Shown here piece by piece: positions 1 to 8,015 of a stretch of DNA of 53,904 nt (the first letter of the stretch is position 1; each line of letters starts with the position of its first letter). A model generated the notes under the pieces. It was not told where the DNA came from. It saw only the letters and a list, made by a program, of their open reading frames with translations, and searched no databases. Location of the stretch: NCBI RefSeq assembly GCF_002860285.1, contig NZ_PGVF01000012.1:1-53904 (forward strand), read 5' to 3'. Position numbers and translations under genes: made by a program. The stretch comes from Bacillus sp. M6-12 (lineage in GTDB: Bacteria; Bacillota; Bacilli; Bacillales; DSM-1321).

Positions 1-30
1 GGGCCGGGCGCTGGAGCTAGAAGTAGCTCC
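1..30. repeat. edge of a dispersed intergenic repeat
   Basis: The first 20 bases, read on the minus strand, give CTAGCTCCAGCGCCC. The same CTAGCTCCAG word occurs at 38960-38969 inside the purH-purD gap. A short inverted repeat, GGAGCTA/TAGCTCC, lies at 13-30. This looks like one end of a repeat family common between genes in Bacillaceae; the rest lies outside the window. Confidence 0.4.
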
Positions 31-75
31 CTTGCTTTTGTTATCCTTAACTCGATAATTTTATAATTTCTCTTC

Positions 76-113
76 AAAAACAAAACAGGGTTCCCTTTGG
101 AAATCCTGTTTTG
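76..113 (-). terminator. intrinsic terminator of the amino-acid-binding lipoprotein gene
   Basis: Arms CAAAACAGG (81-89) and CCTGTTTTG (105-113) form a nine-pair stem. On the minus strand it is followed by TTTTTG. It starts 15 bases after the stop codon of the upstream minus-strand gene. Confidence 0.75.
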
Positions 114-127
114 ACTTATATTCCATA

Positions 128-904
128 TTACTTTAATACTTTATCTTCACCAAACCACTTTTTAGAAACTTCAGCGGCTGTACCATCTTTATTTATTTCA
201 TCAAGTGCTTTTTGAAGTTTGTTAAGCAATTTCTCATTTCCTTTTTTCACACCGATGCCATACTCTTCAGGAGCAAGAGCTTCATCAAGCACCTTAAATG
301 ATTCGCCCTCTTTAGTCATGTAATAGTTAATGACAATTTCATCAATTACGACTGCATCTACACGGCCGCTCTTTAGGTCAGACAAGGCTTGGACATTGTC
401 AGCAAATTCAGTAACTGTCTTGATTTTTGCTTTAATTGGCGCTGCATTCAATGCATCAGATGCAGAAGAAAGAGATTGCAAACCGACTGTTTTACCTTCT
501 AAGTCAGCCAGTTTAGTAAGCTTCGAGTCAGCCTTTGTAACGACTACCTGTGCATTTTTTAAATAAGGCTTTGTGAAAAGCACCTTTTCTTTACGTTCAT
601 CCGTAATAGTGTATCCATTCCAAATCAGATCAATTCGTCCGCTGCTAAGCTCAGCTTCTTTTGTTTTCCAGTCTATGGGCTGGAACTTAACTTTTGTTCC
701 CATTTTTTCTGCCGCAGCTTTTGCATAGTCAATATCAAAACCAACAATTTCATTGTCCTCATCACGGAATCCCATTGGAGCAAATTTATCATCTATACCA
801 ATGACAAGAGTATTCTCCTCTGCCTTTCCAGCAGAATTGGAGCATCCTGTCACAATCGCAAATACAGATGCTATTATAAGCAGCACAGTTGCTAAACGTT
901 TCAT
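128..904 (-). CDS. amino-acid ABC transporter substrate-binding lipoprotein
   Basis: Extracytoplasmic solute-binding protein of family 3 (polar amino-acid type), expected to be anchored outside the membrane and to deliver an amino acid to an ABC permease. The N-terminus is a lipoprotein signal ending in lipobox VTGC, Cys21 counted from the chosen start. The body has the usual two-lobe features: an early VIGIDDKFAPMGF strand, the family signature around SGRIDLIWNGYT, and a KKWFGED end. The start is ATG at 904, with AAAGGGTGG about 11 bases upstream; an in-frame GTG at 919 would add five residues and has no better ribosome site. No permease or ATPase gene is adjacent, so the gene is an orphan here or its partners lie to the left. 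The ligand cannot be told from sequence; glutamine- or cystine-type binders are the nearest relatives. Confidence 0.88.
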   Translation of the reverse strand: MKRLATVLLIIASVFAIVTGCSNSAGKAEENTLVIGIDDKFAPMGFRDEDNEIVGFDIDYAKAAAEKMGTKVKFQPIDWKTKEAELSSGRIDLIWNGYTITDERKEKVLFTKPYLKNAQVVVTKADSKLTKLADLEGKTVGLQSLSSASDALNAAPIKAKIKTVTEFADNVQALSDLKSGRVDAVVIDEIVINYYMTKEGESFKVLDEALAPEEYGIGVKKGNEKLLNKLQKALDEINKDGTAAEVSKKWFGEDKVLK

Positions 905-976
905 ATCTATGATGACCACCCTTTAACTTTTTATTTAACTTTACTTTAGTACGCTACCATATTATCACACTACCAT

Positions 977-1006
977 ATTATAATACTATAATATTGTAAA
1001 AATCAA
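977..1006 (-). promoter_or_regulatory. candidate sigma-A promoter for the amino-acid-binding lipoprotein
   Basis: On the minus strand TTGATT (1001-1006) and TATAAT (977-982) are separated by 18 bases. Two exact direct copies of CTACCATATTAT (953-964 and 970-981), start to start 17 bases apart, overlap the -10 and transcription start area and could bind a regulator. Confidence 0.4.
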
Positions 1007-1188
1007 TATCCTGTTTAAGATAATTTAATAATGAAGTTAACTATCCAGCGGTTATCTTGAATGTTTTCTCAGTAAAATTTTTTATTAAATAAAGATATGA
1101 TAACTTTATTGGCGGAAAGTGGGTTGCCCTAGTAAAAGGTTTGAAAGGGAGACTTTATCCTGGAGAATTGAAAAACTTCTTTAAAATT
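1007..1188. other. intergenic stretch, AT-rich, no gene seen
   Basis: Part of a 482-base gap between the lipoprotein gene and the NlpC/P60 gene. No open frame with a ribosome site was found on either strand. A promoter lies to its left and a palindrome to its right. Confidence 0.5.
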
Positions 1189-1190
1189 AA

Positions 1191-1238
1191 AAGGGCTGTC
1201 CAAAAGTCGGTAATAGACTTTAGAGGACAGCCCTTTTT
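1191..1238. repeat. nested palindrome, terminator-like, possible MITE remnant
   Basis: Outer arms AAGGGCTGTCC (1191-1201) and GGACAGCCCTT (1225-1235) enclose inner arms AAAGTC (1203-1208) and GACTTT (1216-1221), followed by a T-run on the plus strand. No gene ends nearby on the plus strand, so it is not an obvious gene terminator. The outer word GGGCTGTC is shared with the ends of the 2407-2547 element and resembles transposon ends. Confidence 0.55.
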
Positions 1239-1386
1239 TCCTTATTAAAAATGAACAAGCGGTCTCTCCCCTTCTGTTTGCTACTATCATGTTAAAGACA
1301 GTATTAAAAACGGATAATTTTCAAACAAGTTAATAAATAGTCTATAGTGCAAACCGATATTAATAGAAAAACGAGAGGTGACATAG

Positions 1387-2400
1387 TTGAAATTAAAAAA
1401 GTTTCTTATCGCAACACTAGCTCTATCTGTTTTTTTACCGTTTAATCCAAAGGAAGCCGATGCCGCAAGCCCTTCTTGCTATAATCCGAATCAGCCTGCT
1501 AAAACATATGTTAATGTTTCGGCAGCAACGCTTTGGAAGGAGCCTGGCACTAAGCGTACAATTGATAAATATTCTTTATCAAATCCTGTTGATATGAGAA
1601 CATGGACGGCTAAAATGCCAACAGCTTCTACCCGCATATGGCTAACGGGAAAAACCGAAACACAAGGATTGTATGGTCAAGAAATAAAAGTATTAAAAAC
1701 TAGCGGAAGCTGGGTGCAAGTTGCTGTTAAAGACCAATATACATCTAAAAGCAAATATGGTTATCCTGGCTGGATGCCAAAATCTCAAGTCATCATACAA
1801 AAAGCAGGGTATGAAAATTGCCAAACAGCAAATATAAAGGCAAAAACTGCTTTTCTATATAACGATAAAAGCAATAAGTTTTTAGAGGTAAGTTTTAACA
1901 CAAGGCTGCCTATTATAAAATCAGAAAAAGACTGGGTACAGGTTATGACTCCTTCTAATCAGGTTAAATGGATCAAAAAAAGCGATATTAATATCTACGC
2001 TTCATTATCTAAAATCCCTAAACCTAATAGCAATGACTTAGTGAATACAGGCAAAATGTTTTTAGGCCTGCCATATTTATGGGCTGGAACCTCCGCATAT
2101 GGATTTGATTGCTCCGGCTTTACGTATTCTATATATAAGTATCACGGTATACTATTGCCCCGGGATGCCTCTGAACAGATTAAAAAAGGTAAATTTGTTT
2201 CTAAAACACAAATACAGCCTGGTGACCTCCTGTTTTTCGCTTATAACAAAGGAAAAGGAAAAGTTCATCACGTTGCTATGTACGCCGGAAATGGAAAAAT
2301 GATTCACTCTCCTAAAGCGGGAAGAACAGTTGAAATAATTTCTATTAATACTTCACCATATAAAGACGAATATGCCGGCTCCCGCAGATACTTACAATGA
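1387..2400 (+). CDS. secreted NlpC/P60 (C40) peptidoglycan endopeptidase, YkfC-like
   Basis: Predicted exported cysteine peptidase that cuts gamma-D-Glu-diamino-acid bonds in peptidoglycan peptides. The order is a signal peptide (residues 1-26, cleaved after EADA), two SH3b-like segments (about 35-135 and 150-205), then a C-terminal NlpC/P60 domain (about 215-335). The catalytic triad is visible as Cys242 in FDCSG, His295 in HHVAMY and His307 in MIHSP. The start is TTG at 1387, with AGAGGTG seven bases upstream. The 337-residue length and domain order match the B. cereus YkfC type, which recycles muropeptides. The gene stands alone, without the ykfA/ykfB/ykfD genes, so a role in muropeptide catabolism is not supported by context; general wall hydrolysis is equally possible. 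Confidence 0.87.
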   Translation: MKLKKFLIATLALSVFLPFNPKEADAASPSCYNPNQPAKTYVNVSAATLWKEPGTKRTIDKYSLSNPVDMRTWTAKMPTASTRIWLTGKTETQGLYGQEIKVLKTSGSWVQVAVKDQYTSKSKYGYPGWMPKSQVIIQKAGYENCQTANIKAKTAFLYNDKSNKFLEVSFNTRLPIIKSEKDWVQVMTPSNQVKWIKKSDINIYASLSKIPKPNSNDLVNTGKMFLGLPYLWAGTSAYGFDCSGFTYSIYKYHGILLPRDASEQIKKGKFVSKTQIQPGDLLFFAYNKGKGKVHHVAMYAGNGKMIHSPKAGRTVEIISINTSPYKDEYAGSRRYLQ

Positions 2401-2406
2401 CAGACT

Positions 2407-2547
2407 AAAAAGGGCTGTCTAAAAAGCCCATTTAAGAGAAATAATGTACTCAAATTAAAAACCCAAGAATATTGATTTAACAGCATTCTTGGGTTTTGCT
2501 AATATTGGGGTTGCGGCTGAAAAACTACTTTCTGAACAGCCCCTTTT
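2407..2547. repeat. MITE-like element with imperfect terminal inverted repeats and internal terminator
   Basis: The left end AAAAGGGCTGTCTAAAAAG (2407-2425) and the right end, read inverted, AAAAGGGGCTGTTCAGAAAG, form imperfect inverted repeats about 140 bases apart. No open frame lies between them. Inside, AAAACCCAAGAAT (2458-2470) pairs with ATTCTTGGGTTTT (2485-2497) in a strong 13-pair stem that can end transcription of the NlpC/P60 gene. The end word resembles the termini of some insertion sequences. Confidence 0.5.
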
Positions 2548-2582
2548 ACGAGTAAATAGCGATTTGAAAAATGATCGTTAAT

Positions 2583-2738
2583 TTATTCGCGGTGTTCAAA
2601 GGTTTTACAAGCAGTTTCCTCAACGTCAGTAGCTTTTCTGCCATGTTCTCCAATGACAAAAATAGAGTCAGCAACGCACTTATCACCTTTTGCCCAGTAC
2701 TTACAATTTTCCACATTGCATAATACCTCGATTCCCAT
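2583..2738 (-). CDS. DUF1540 cysteine-rich small protein
   Basis: A 51-residue protein of the DUF1540 family, of unknown role and common in spore-formers. Four cysteines sit in the family pattern: CNVENCKYW near residues 7-14, then KCVA near 20-23 and ACKTF near 43-47. The spacing suggests a small metal-binding or disulfide fold. The start ATG at 2738 is preceded by a near-perfect GGAGGTGG about nine bases upstream, which strongly supports translation. It is monocistronic, oriented against the neighbouring degV-family gene. No function can be assigned. Confidence 0.85.
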   Translation of the reverse strand: MGIEVLCNVENCKYWAKGDKCVADSIFVIGEHGRKATDVEETACKTFEHRE

Positions 2739-2948
2739 AAAGGCCACCTCCTTTTAGGTTGTATTTATCAATACCCTTTTTTGAGAGTAATAAATCAATA
2801 TTTTTTTAGATGCGGGCTCCACTGCTATTAAGTAATTTAATAATTACAAAATATAAATTTTCGACACAAACAATAAATAAGCAACTATACCTATAGAACT
2901 GCTATACTTAATTATATTCATTCTAAATTACTAGAGGTGACCAGGAAA

Positions 2949-3776
2949 TTGATTAAGATCATAACAGACAGTTCAGCTGATTTACCCGAGGAATTAATGA
3001 AGCAATATGATATAACGTCAGTTCCATTGACTGTTACTGTTGGGGGTCAAGATTATGCTGAGAAAGTAGATTTATCCCCGAAGGAATTCTTTACAAAGAT
3101 GTTTTCAACAGATGAGCTTCCTAAAACATCTCAGCCCTCCCCAGCCTCTTTTGCTGAGGCTTTTTCCAAGTTCGGCAAGGATACGGAGCTGCTTTGTCTT
3201 ACGATCTCATCCGGACTAAGCGGTACATATCAATCAGCTTGCTTGGGAAAAGAATTGTCCAATACCAATGTGACAGTGTTTGATACTTTGGCTGGGTCAT
3301 TAGGCCATGGACTGCAAATTATACGGGCAGCCGAACTCGCAGCACAGGGGTATACAATGGAAGAAATCGTTGCAGATCTAACACAATACAGGGAAAAAAT
3401 GAATATACTAGTTCTTTTAGATACATTAGAAAATATCGTTAAAGGCGGGCGGTTAAGCAAATTTCAGGGATCATTAGCCAAAATCCTAAATATCAAAGTA
3501 ATCTTAGAAAGAGTGGACGGCGGCAAAGTAGAAATTCTTGAAAAAATAAGAGGAAAGAAAAGGTTTCAAAAAAGAGTCCTTGAAATTATTCAGGAAAGAG
3601 GAAATAATTTTTCTCAAACCATTTTCGGGATTACTCACACTGGCAATCTAGAAGATGCAGAAGCAGTTAAACAGGAACTAATTGACAAATTTCATCCGAA
3701 AGAAGTAATAGTTAATTATATGGGGGCCACAATGGGTACCTATGCCGGCAAAAATGGAATGATAATCTCCTTTTAA
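2949..3776 (+). CDS. DegV family fatty-acid-binding protein
   Basis: DegV-family proteins bind a fatty acid; in Firmicutes, FakB members present it to the kinase FakA for phosphorylation and entry into phospholipid synthesis. The protein begins with the family's IKIITDSSADLP strand, has the TISSGLSGTYQSA lipid-contact region near residue 90, and the LENIVKGGRLSK segment near 160, all typical. The TTG start at 2949 follows AGAGGTGA by about eight bases and gives 275 residues; a GTG at 2937 overlaps that ribosome site and is less likely. The gene is single, with a terminator downstream. No fakA is in the window. Confidence 0.9.
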   Translation: MIKIITDSSADLPEELMKQYDITSVPLTVTVGGQDYAEKVDLSPKEFFTKMFSTDELPKTSQPSPASFAEAFSKFGKDTELLCLTISSGLSGTYQSACLGKELSNTNVTVFDTLAGSLGHGLQIIRAAELAAQGYTMEEIVADLTQYREKMNILVLLDTLENIVKGGRLSKFQGSLAKILNIKVILERVDGGKVEILEKIRGKKRFQKRVLEIIQERGNNFSQTIFGITHTGNLEDAEAVKQELIDKFHPKEVIVNYMGATMGTYAGKNGMIISF

Positions 3777-3840
3777 AGGAAGAATAACCTAACTTTTTAA
3801 CAAGTTTTTAATTAGAAAAGGTTTCGTGCAATACAAGCAA

Positions 3841-3879
3841 GAAGGCAGCTCCCCTAAGGGTTAGCTGCCTTCTTTTTTT
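3841..3879 (+). terminator. intrinsic terminator after the DegV family gene
   Basis: GAAGGCAGCT and AGCTGCCTTC form a ten-pair stem with further CCC/GGG pairing inside, followed by TTTTTTT. It lies about 65 bases after the stop codon. Confidence 0.85.
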
Positions 3880-3995
3880 AATTGATTTAGGTTTAACGTC
3901 CTGTATTTACATTTTTTTCAGGTTTTAGAAGGTGTCTTTAGGGAAAAAACATTTTGTAGAGTATTTCGTGAATCTAAAAATAGAGCAGGAGGGAA

Positions 3996-5447
3996 ATGGT
4001 GAGAGAATCGTTAAATAAAGAGAATATTACAGTCGTCGACGCCAGTGTTGCAAAAAAATCCATGATTGGTACATCTGTTGGTAATGCCATGGAGTGGTTT
4101 GATTTTGGTATATATTCATTCTTAGCCGTAACAATGGGGAAGGTATTTTTCCCTGATATTGATCCTTCCTTTCAGTTGATCTATGCTTTCGCAACTTTTG
4201 CAGTTGCATTTATTGCAAGGCCCATAGGCGGTATGTTTTTTGGAATGATGGGAGACCGCATCGGCCGTAAGAAGGTTTTGGCTTTAACAATGATTCTAAT
4301 GGCTGCAGCCACATTAAGTATTGGACTTATTCCCGGTTTTGCCGCTATAGGGATTGCAGCACAGATTCTATTGCTCTTAGCCAGGCTCGTACAGGGATTT
4401 TCTACCGGAGGCGAATATGCAGGTGCTATGACATATATAGCAGAAACAACTCCAGATAAAAAACGCACTTTTATGGCGAGCGGTTTGGAGGTTGGTACAC
4501 TTGTAGGTTTTATCGCCGGAGCCGGTTTAGTAACGGCATTGACTTATCTGCTTGGAAAAGAAGCCATGGTTGAATGGGGCTGGAGAATACCATTCTTTAT
4601 TGCGGCGCCTCTTGGATTGATTGGTTTTTATTTCCGAAACCACTTAGGGGAAACCCCAGCGTTTGAAGCGATGAATCAAGCAATAGATGAAGGAAATCAG
4701 CGTACGTCCTTCAAAGAGATTTTTGCCGAGCATTGGAGGGCACTCTTAATTTGTACAGCAATCGTTATCTTTTATAACGTCATGAGCTATACGGTTCTGA
4801 CATATATGCCATCATACTTGTCTGAAGAACTAGGTTACGGAGAACAAAAGGGACTGCTTTTGATTGTAATTGTTATGATCGCCATGATTCCTTTAGTGAT
4901 GGCCATGGGTTATTGGAGTGACCGCATAGGCAGAAACCGTATTTTAAAAGGAGCATTAATCGGTGCAATCGTACTCAGCATACCCGCATTTATGCTGGTT
5001 CGTTCTGGAAATATCTACGGTGCATTCTTCGGTTTGCTGATTCTTGGCGCTCTGCTCTCTGCTTTACAAGGATCCCTGCCAGCTACTCTGCCATCATTAT
5101 TTTTTACCAGAGTACGTTATGGTGCACTTGCGATTACGTACAATACAGCTACCTCCCTTTTTGGCGGAACCACACCGCTAATCGTTGCATGGTTAGTCAG
5201 TGCAACGGGAAACAAAATGCTGCCGGCTTATTATTTAATGGCAATGTGTACCTTCGGGCTTGTTATTGTTACATTGTTTGTTAAAGAAACTGCCGGAAAA
5301 TCACTGCGCGGATCAGCTCCTGTTGTTGAGAATCCTAGCGAAATTAAAGAAGTGCTTAAACAGCCGGAAAAAGCGCTTTGGTGGCGTGAAGAGGTAAGGC
5401 AGCTGCGACAGAAGAAAGCTGGTAAGAGCCTTGAGGGAGTTTCATAA
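3996..5447 (+). CDS. MFS metabolite:H+ symporter, ProP-like (osmolyte/organic acid)
   Basis: Twelve-helix major facilitator of the metabolite:H+ symporter family, related to ProP (proline/betaine) and to citrate or ketoglutarate carriers. Visible marks are GNAMEWFDFGIYSF in helix 1, the loop 2-3 motif GDRIGRKK, the RLVQGFSTGGEYAGA signature of this family in helix 4, and a second SDRIGRNR loop in the C-terminal half. The length (483 residues) is usual. The ATG at 3996 lies only three bases after GGAGGG; a GTG at 3999 has better spacing, so the start could be one codon later. A charged C-terminal tail (about residues 430-483) is present but does not look like the ProP coiled coil. The substrate is not predictable. 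Confidence 0.85.
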   Translation: MVRESLNKENITVVDASVAKKSMIGTSVGNAMEWFDFGIYSFLAVTMGKVFFPDIDPSFQLIYAFATFAVAFIARPIGGMFFGMMGDRIGRKKVLALTMILMAAATLSIGLIPGFAAIGIAAQILLLLARLVQGFSTGGEYAGAMTYIAETTPDKKRTFMASGLEVGTLVGFIAGAGLVTALTYLLGKEAMVEWGWRIPFFIAAPLGLIGFYFRNHLGETPAFEAMNQAIDEGNQRTSFKEIFAEHWRALLICTAIVIFYNVMSYTVLTYMPSYLSEELGYGEQKGLLLIVIVMIAMIPLVMAMGYWSDRIGRNRILKGALIGAIVLSIPAFMLVRSGNIYGAFFGLLILGALLSALQGSLPATLPSLFFTRVRYGALAITYNTATSLFGGTTPLIVAWLVSATGNKMLPAYYLMAMCTFGLVIVTLFVKETAGKSLRGSAPVVENPSEIKEVLKQPEKALWWREEVRQLRQKKAGKSLEGVS

Positions 5448-5479
5448 AAAATTAGGACTAAATAGGAAGATGGAGTTAA

Positions 5480-5530
5480 AAAAGCTGACTCAAAGGCAGT
5501 GTTTGCCTATGAGTCAGCTTTTCTGTTTTT
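5480..5530. terminator. bidirectional terminator
   Basis: AAAAGCTGACTCA (5480-5492) pairs with TGAGTCAGCTTTT (5510-5522), with an inner GGCA/TGCC pair. It is followed by TTCTGTTTTTT on the plus strand and TTTTT-rich sequence on the minus strand. It serves the MFS gene and overlaps the 3' end of the decayed cytochrome gene. Confidence 0.8.
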
Positions 5531-5886
5531 TAATATTATAATTTGCACGCTCCCACAAGTTCTGTGAGTTTGTGGCAGAATTGTTGCTGCTTTTTACCAC
5601 TACCTCAGTTAAATAGGCAGCTACATTTTTGATCTGTTCTTCCGTCAGTACCTTTTCAAACGCTGGCATTAAAGTGCCACCTTGTTTAATTTTATTTTTT
5701 AAATCCTCATCATCCTTTGCCACTTGGCTTAACTCCGAGATTGGGGCCATTGTGACCATCAGCACCTTCTCGGCCATAACAAGCCAAACAATTTCCCTCA
5801 TTCACTTTCCCTCCTTCGTCCGCAAGGGCCACTTTGTCATCTGTTTCTCCATTGTCCTTTGACTTGCACAAGCAGGAAAAACAGGC
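5514..5886 (-). pseudogene. decayed c-type cytochrome (CccB/cytochrome c551-like)
   Basis: Two reading frames together spell a small membrane-anchored cytochrome c. The upstream frame reads NEGNCLACYGREGADGHNGP, and a second frame continues SELSQVAKDDEDL, then GGTLMPAFEKVL and EEQIKNVAAYL, the usual C-terminal half with the axial-ligand Met. Three defects are visible. The heme motif is CxxCY instead of CxxCH (codon TAT at 5776-5778, one transition from CAT). The frame is broken at AATCTCGGAG near 5745-5755, where insertion of one TC would restore the protein. No start codon with a signal peptide is found upstream of the Cys-rich N-terminus. An intact protein would be a lipoprotein electron carrier to cytochrome oxidase. 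Sequencing error cannot explain all three defects easily. Confidence 0.8.
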
Positions 5887-5949
5887 TGGGTGTTCACTTA
5901 GATGGCAGCGTCAGAAAAGATGCTGAAACAGGAGATTACAGCATAAAAG

Positions 5950-5983
5950 AGACCATAAATTATTATTAATCTATGGTCTGGGT
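5950..5983 (-). terminator. intrinsic terminator of the amino-acid permease gene
   Basis: AGACCATA (5950-5957) and TATGGTCT (5972-5979) form a stem, followed on the minus strand by CTTTTATG. It lies about 45 bases past the permease stop codon. Confidence 0.65.
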
Positions 5984-6022
5984 AACTGATGCATTTCAAG
6001 TATGAAATTTTCTTTGCAATTC

Positions 6023-7369
6023 CTATTTACCAGGTTTCCTTCTGGCGAAATACAACAGGAATAATAGAGCAAACCATAAAGGTGTCATTAATACAGATAA
6101 ACGAGTTGCTTCAGCAAATAACATAATTATTAAAATAAATACAAATAGCGCTAGTACTACATAATTAATAAACGGCGTGAAAGGTGCTTTAAAAGTCGAT
6201 TTTTTACGTAGATCTGGGCGTGATTTGGTATATCGTATATGGGAAACTAAGATAATCCCCCAAACCCAAATAAAGCAAATCGCGCTAATGGTTGTCACAA
6301 TGCTAAATGCTTGTTCCGGAATAAGTTTACTTAAAAAAGCGCCAATGGAAACGACAGCCGTTGATGTAAGCAAAGCGTTACTTGGTACATGATTTTTATT
6401 TAATTTAGCAAGCTGAGCTGGTCCTTGTTTAAGACGGCTTAAATTATATAAAACTCTGCTCGTTGAAAACAATCCACTATTACAGGCTGAAGCTGCTGAG
6501 GTTAAAACAACAAAATTAACGATTCCCGCTGCGATTGGAATACCCACTAAACCAAACACCTGAACAAACGGACTGCTGGATGCATTTAACTGATCCCAAG
6601 GATTAATGCATAAGATGACGAAAAGAGCCCCCACATAGAAAAATAGAATTCGCATAGGAATTTTATTAATCGCGGATGGGATGCTTTTTTGCGGATTAGC
6701 TGTTTCCGCTGCAGACACCCCTATCAACTCAACACCGACATAAGCAAACACAACCATTTGAAATGCTAGTAAGAAGCCAGATACACCATTAGGAAATAGA
6801 CCACCATATTCCCATAGATTTTTTACAGAAACAGCCCCCGTATCTGTTTGGAATCCAATAACCAGCAAAATGATTCCAATAATGATTAAAGCAAGAATTG
6901 TGATTACTTTAATTAAGGCAAACCAAAACTCTAACTCTCCAAAAAGCTTAACTGTCAGTAAATTCAGCCCCAATAAAATAATTAAACAGATTAGAGCTGG
7001 TATCCACTGAGGGATATCGAACCAGTATTGCACATACACACCCACGGCGATAATATCAGCCATAGCCACCATTATCCAACAAAACCAATATGTCCATCCA
7101 GTCACAAAACCTGCCCAAGGTCCAATATAATCTACCGCGAAGTCGGTGAATGATTGATAACCTGCATTTGAGAGAAGCAGCTCTCCTAATGCCCTCATAA
7201 CAAAAAACACTGCCATTCCTACGATTAAATAAGCAAATAGGATAGAGGGACCCGCTAATTGTATCGCCTTACCTGAACCTAAAAACAGACCAGTCCCAAT
7301 TGTCCCGCCAATCGCAATTAATTGGACGTGTCTATTTTTTAGTTCCCTTTTTAACTCTTGCTGCGCCAC
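6023..7369 (-). CDS. amino-acid permease of the APC family, CycA-like (glycine/alanine/D-amino acids)
   Basis: Twelve-helix amino-acid/H+ symporter of the AAT family. The N-terminal signature LKNRHVQLIAIGGTIGTGLF and the AETANPQKSIPSAI segment after helix 6 are typical; overall it resembles D-serine/D-alanine/glycine permease CycA. The start is GTG at 7369, eight bases after GGGGGA; the ATG at 7384 lies before that site and would add only MGECN. A glycine riboswitch and a terminator occupy the leader, which strongly supports glycine as a physiological substrate. It is transcribed alone and ends at its own terminator. Confidence 0.9.
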   Translation of the reverse strand: MAQQELKRELKNRHVQLIAIGGTIGTGLFLGSGKAIQLAGPSILFAYLIVGMAVFFVMRALGELLLSNAGYQSFTDFAVDYIGPWAGFVTGWTYWFCWIMVAMADIIAVGVYVQYWFDIPQWIPALICLIILLGLNLLTVKLFGELEFWFALIKVITILALIIIGIILLVIGFQTDTGAVSVKNLWEYGGLFPNGVSGFLLAFQMVVFAYVGVELIGVSAAETANPQKSIPSAINKIPMRILFFYVGALFVILCINPWDQLNASSSPFVQVFGLVGIPIAAGIVNFVVLTSAASACNSGLFSTSRVLYNLSRLKQGPAQLAKLNKNHVPSNALLTSTAVVSIGAFLSKLIPEQAFSIVTTISAICFIWVWGIILVSHIRYTKSRPDLRKKSTFKAPFTPFINYVVLALFVFILIIMLFAEATRLSVLMTPLWFALLFLLYFARRKPGK

Positions 7370-7414
7370 GTTACATTCCCCCATATTATTTTTTTAATAG
7401 CAATGCTGTTTAGG

Positions 7415-7445
7415 CATAAAAAAAGAGATTGGATTACTCCAATCT
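7415..7445 (-). terminator. terminator in the glycine riboswitch expression platform
   Basis: AGATTGGA and TCCAATCT (7426-7445) pair around GTAA and are followed on the minus strand by CTTTTTTTATG. It lies between the aptamer and the permease start. The element AGAGATT, about 35 bases upstream in the leader, is complementary to AATCTCT in the 3' arm, so it could form an antiterminator. Confidence 0.8.
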
Positions 7446-7513
7446 TATAGACGTCAGAATATAAAATAACGCATGTATTAATCTCTTCAGAATAATAATG
7501 TTTGTATTTTGAT

Positions 7514-7600
7514 ATTACTCCTGTCCTTTTGCCTGAGATTGTGAACCCTTCGGCGCCGCAAAGATTTGCGATCTCTCCAGAAACTGCTCCTGCTAAAGTT
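7514..7600 (-). promoter_or_regulatory. glycine riboswitch (single aptamer)
   Basis: The minus strand carries the conserved glycine aptamer words in order: CTGGAGAGA, GGCGCCGAAGGG, CAATCTCAGGCAAAAGGACAG. These are the hallmark of the gcvT-type class. Only one aptamer is seen, as is usual upstream of transporters rather than the glycine-cleavage operon. It sits in the leader of the CycA-like permease, about 150-230 bases before the start. Whether glycine turns expression on or off cannot be decided by eye. Confidence 0.92.
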
Positions 7601-7850
7601 TGACCCCTAACAATCATCGCAAGTTTAATATTCATTTGTAAGTATGAGTGATAAATAGATGAGGTACCTTATCATTCTTTTTTCACATTCTATTATTATA
7701 CCCGAATATAAATTGAATGGAAGAAGAAAATTTAACAGGAATGCGTATTAAGGATAGCAGATAAAAAGAATGAGACTTATTTTAATAGAGAGTAAACAAG
7801 TTATTAACATTGACAATCTTAACAAGAAACTTCTCCACTTTCTAATTTTT

Positions 7851-7949
7851 AATGAATTAACACCTGAGGTTTTTCACCGCTTAATCAATCGAATGGAAGT
7901 AAAAGCTGATTTGCCAGTTACATATGTGTACTATGGAGCGGTTGGCGCC
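7851..7949 (+). pseudogene. possible fragment of a serine recombinase C-terminus
   Basis: One frame reads NELTPEVFHRLINRMEVKAD, which resembles the segment near the C-terminus of large serine recombinases, where a helix precedes EVKAD and a strand. No catalytic domain, zinc ribbon or coiled coil is present around it, and the frame soon runs antisense into fra. If real, it is a fossil of a mobile element. The resemblance is short and from memory of the family. Confidence 0.28.
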
Positions 7950-8015
7950 TTAATTGAGTTGCAAAAACGCAGGACATTTTTTCGTGTCATGCGTTTTTTG
8001 ATAAGGCGTGATGTA

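Noticed and set aside
7351..7635. Minus-strand open frame of 94 codons before the permease
   Set aside because: It runs through the glycine aptamer and terminator; conserved RNA words explain the sequence and there is no ribosome site.
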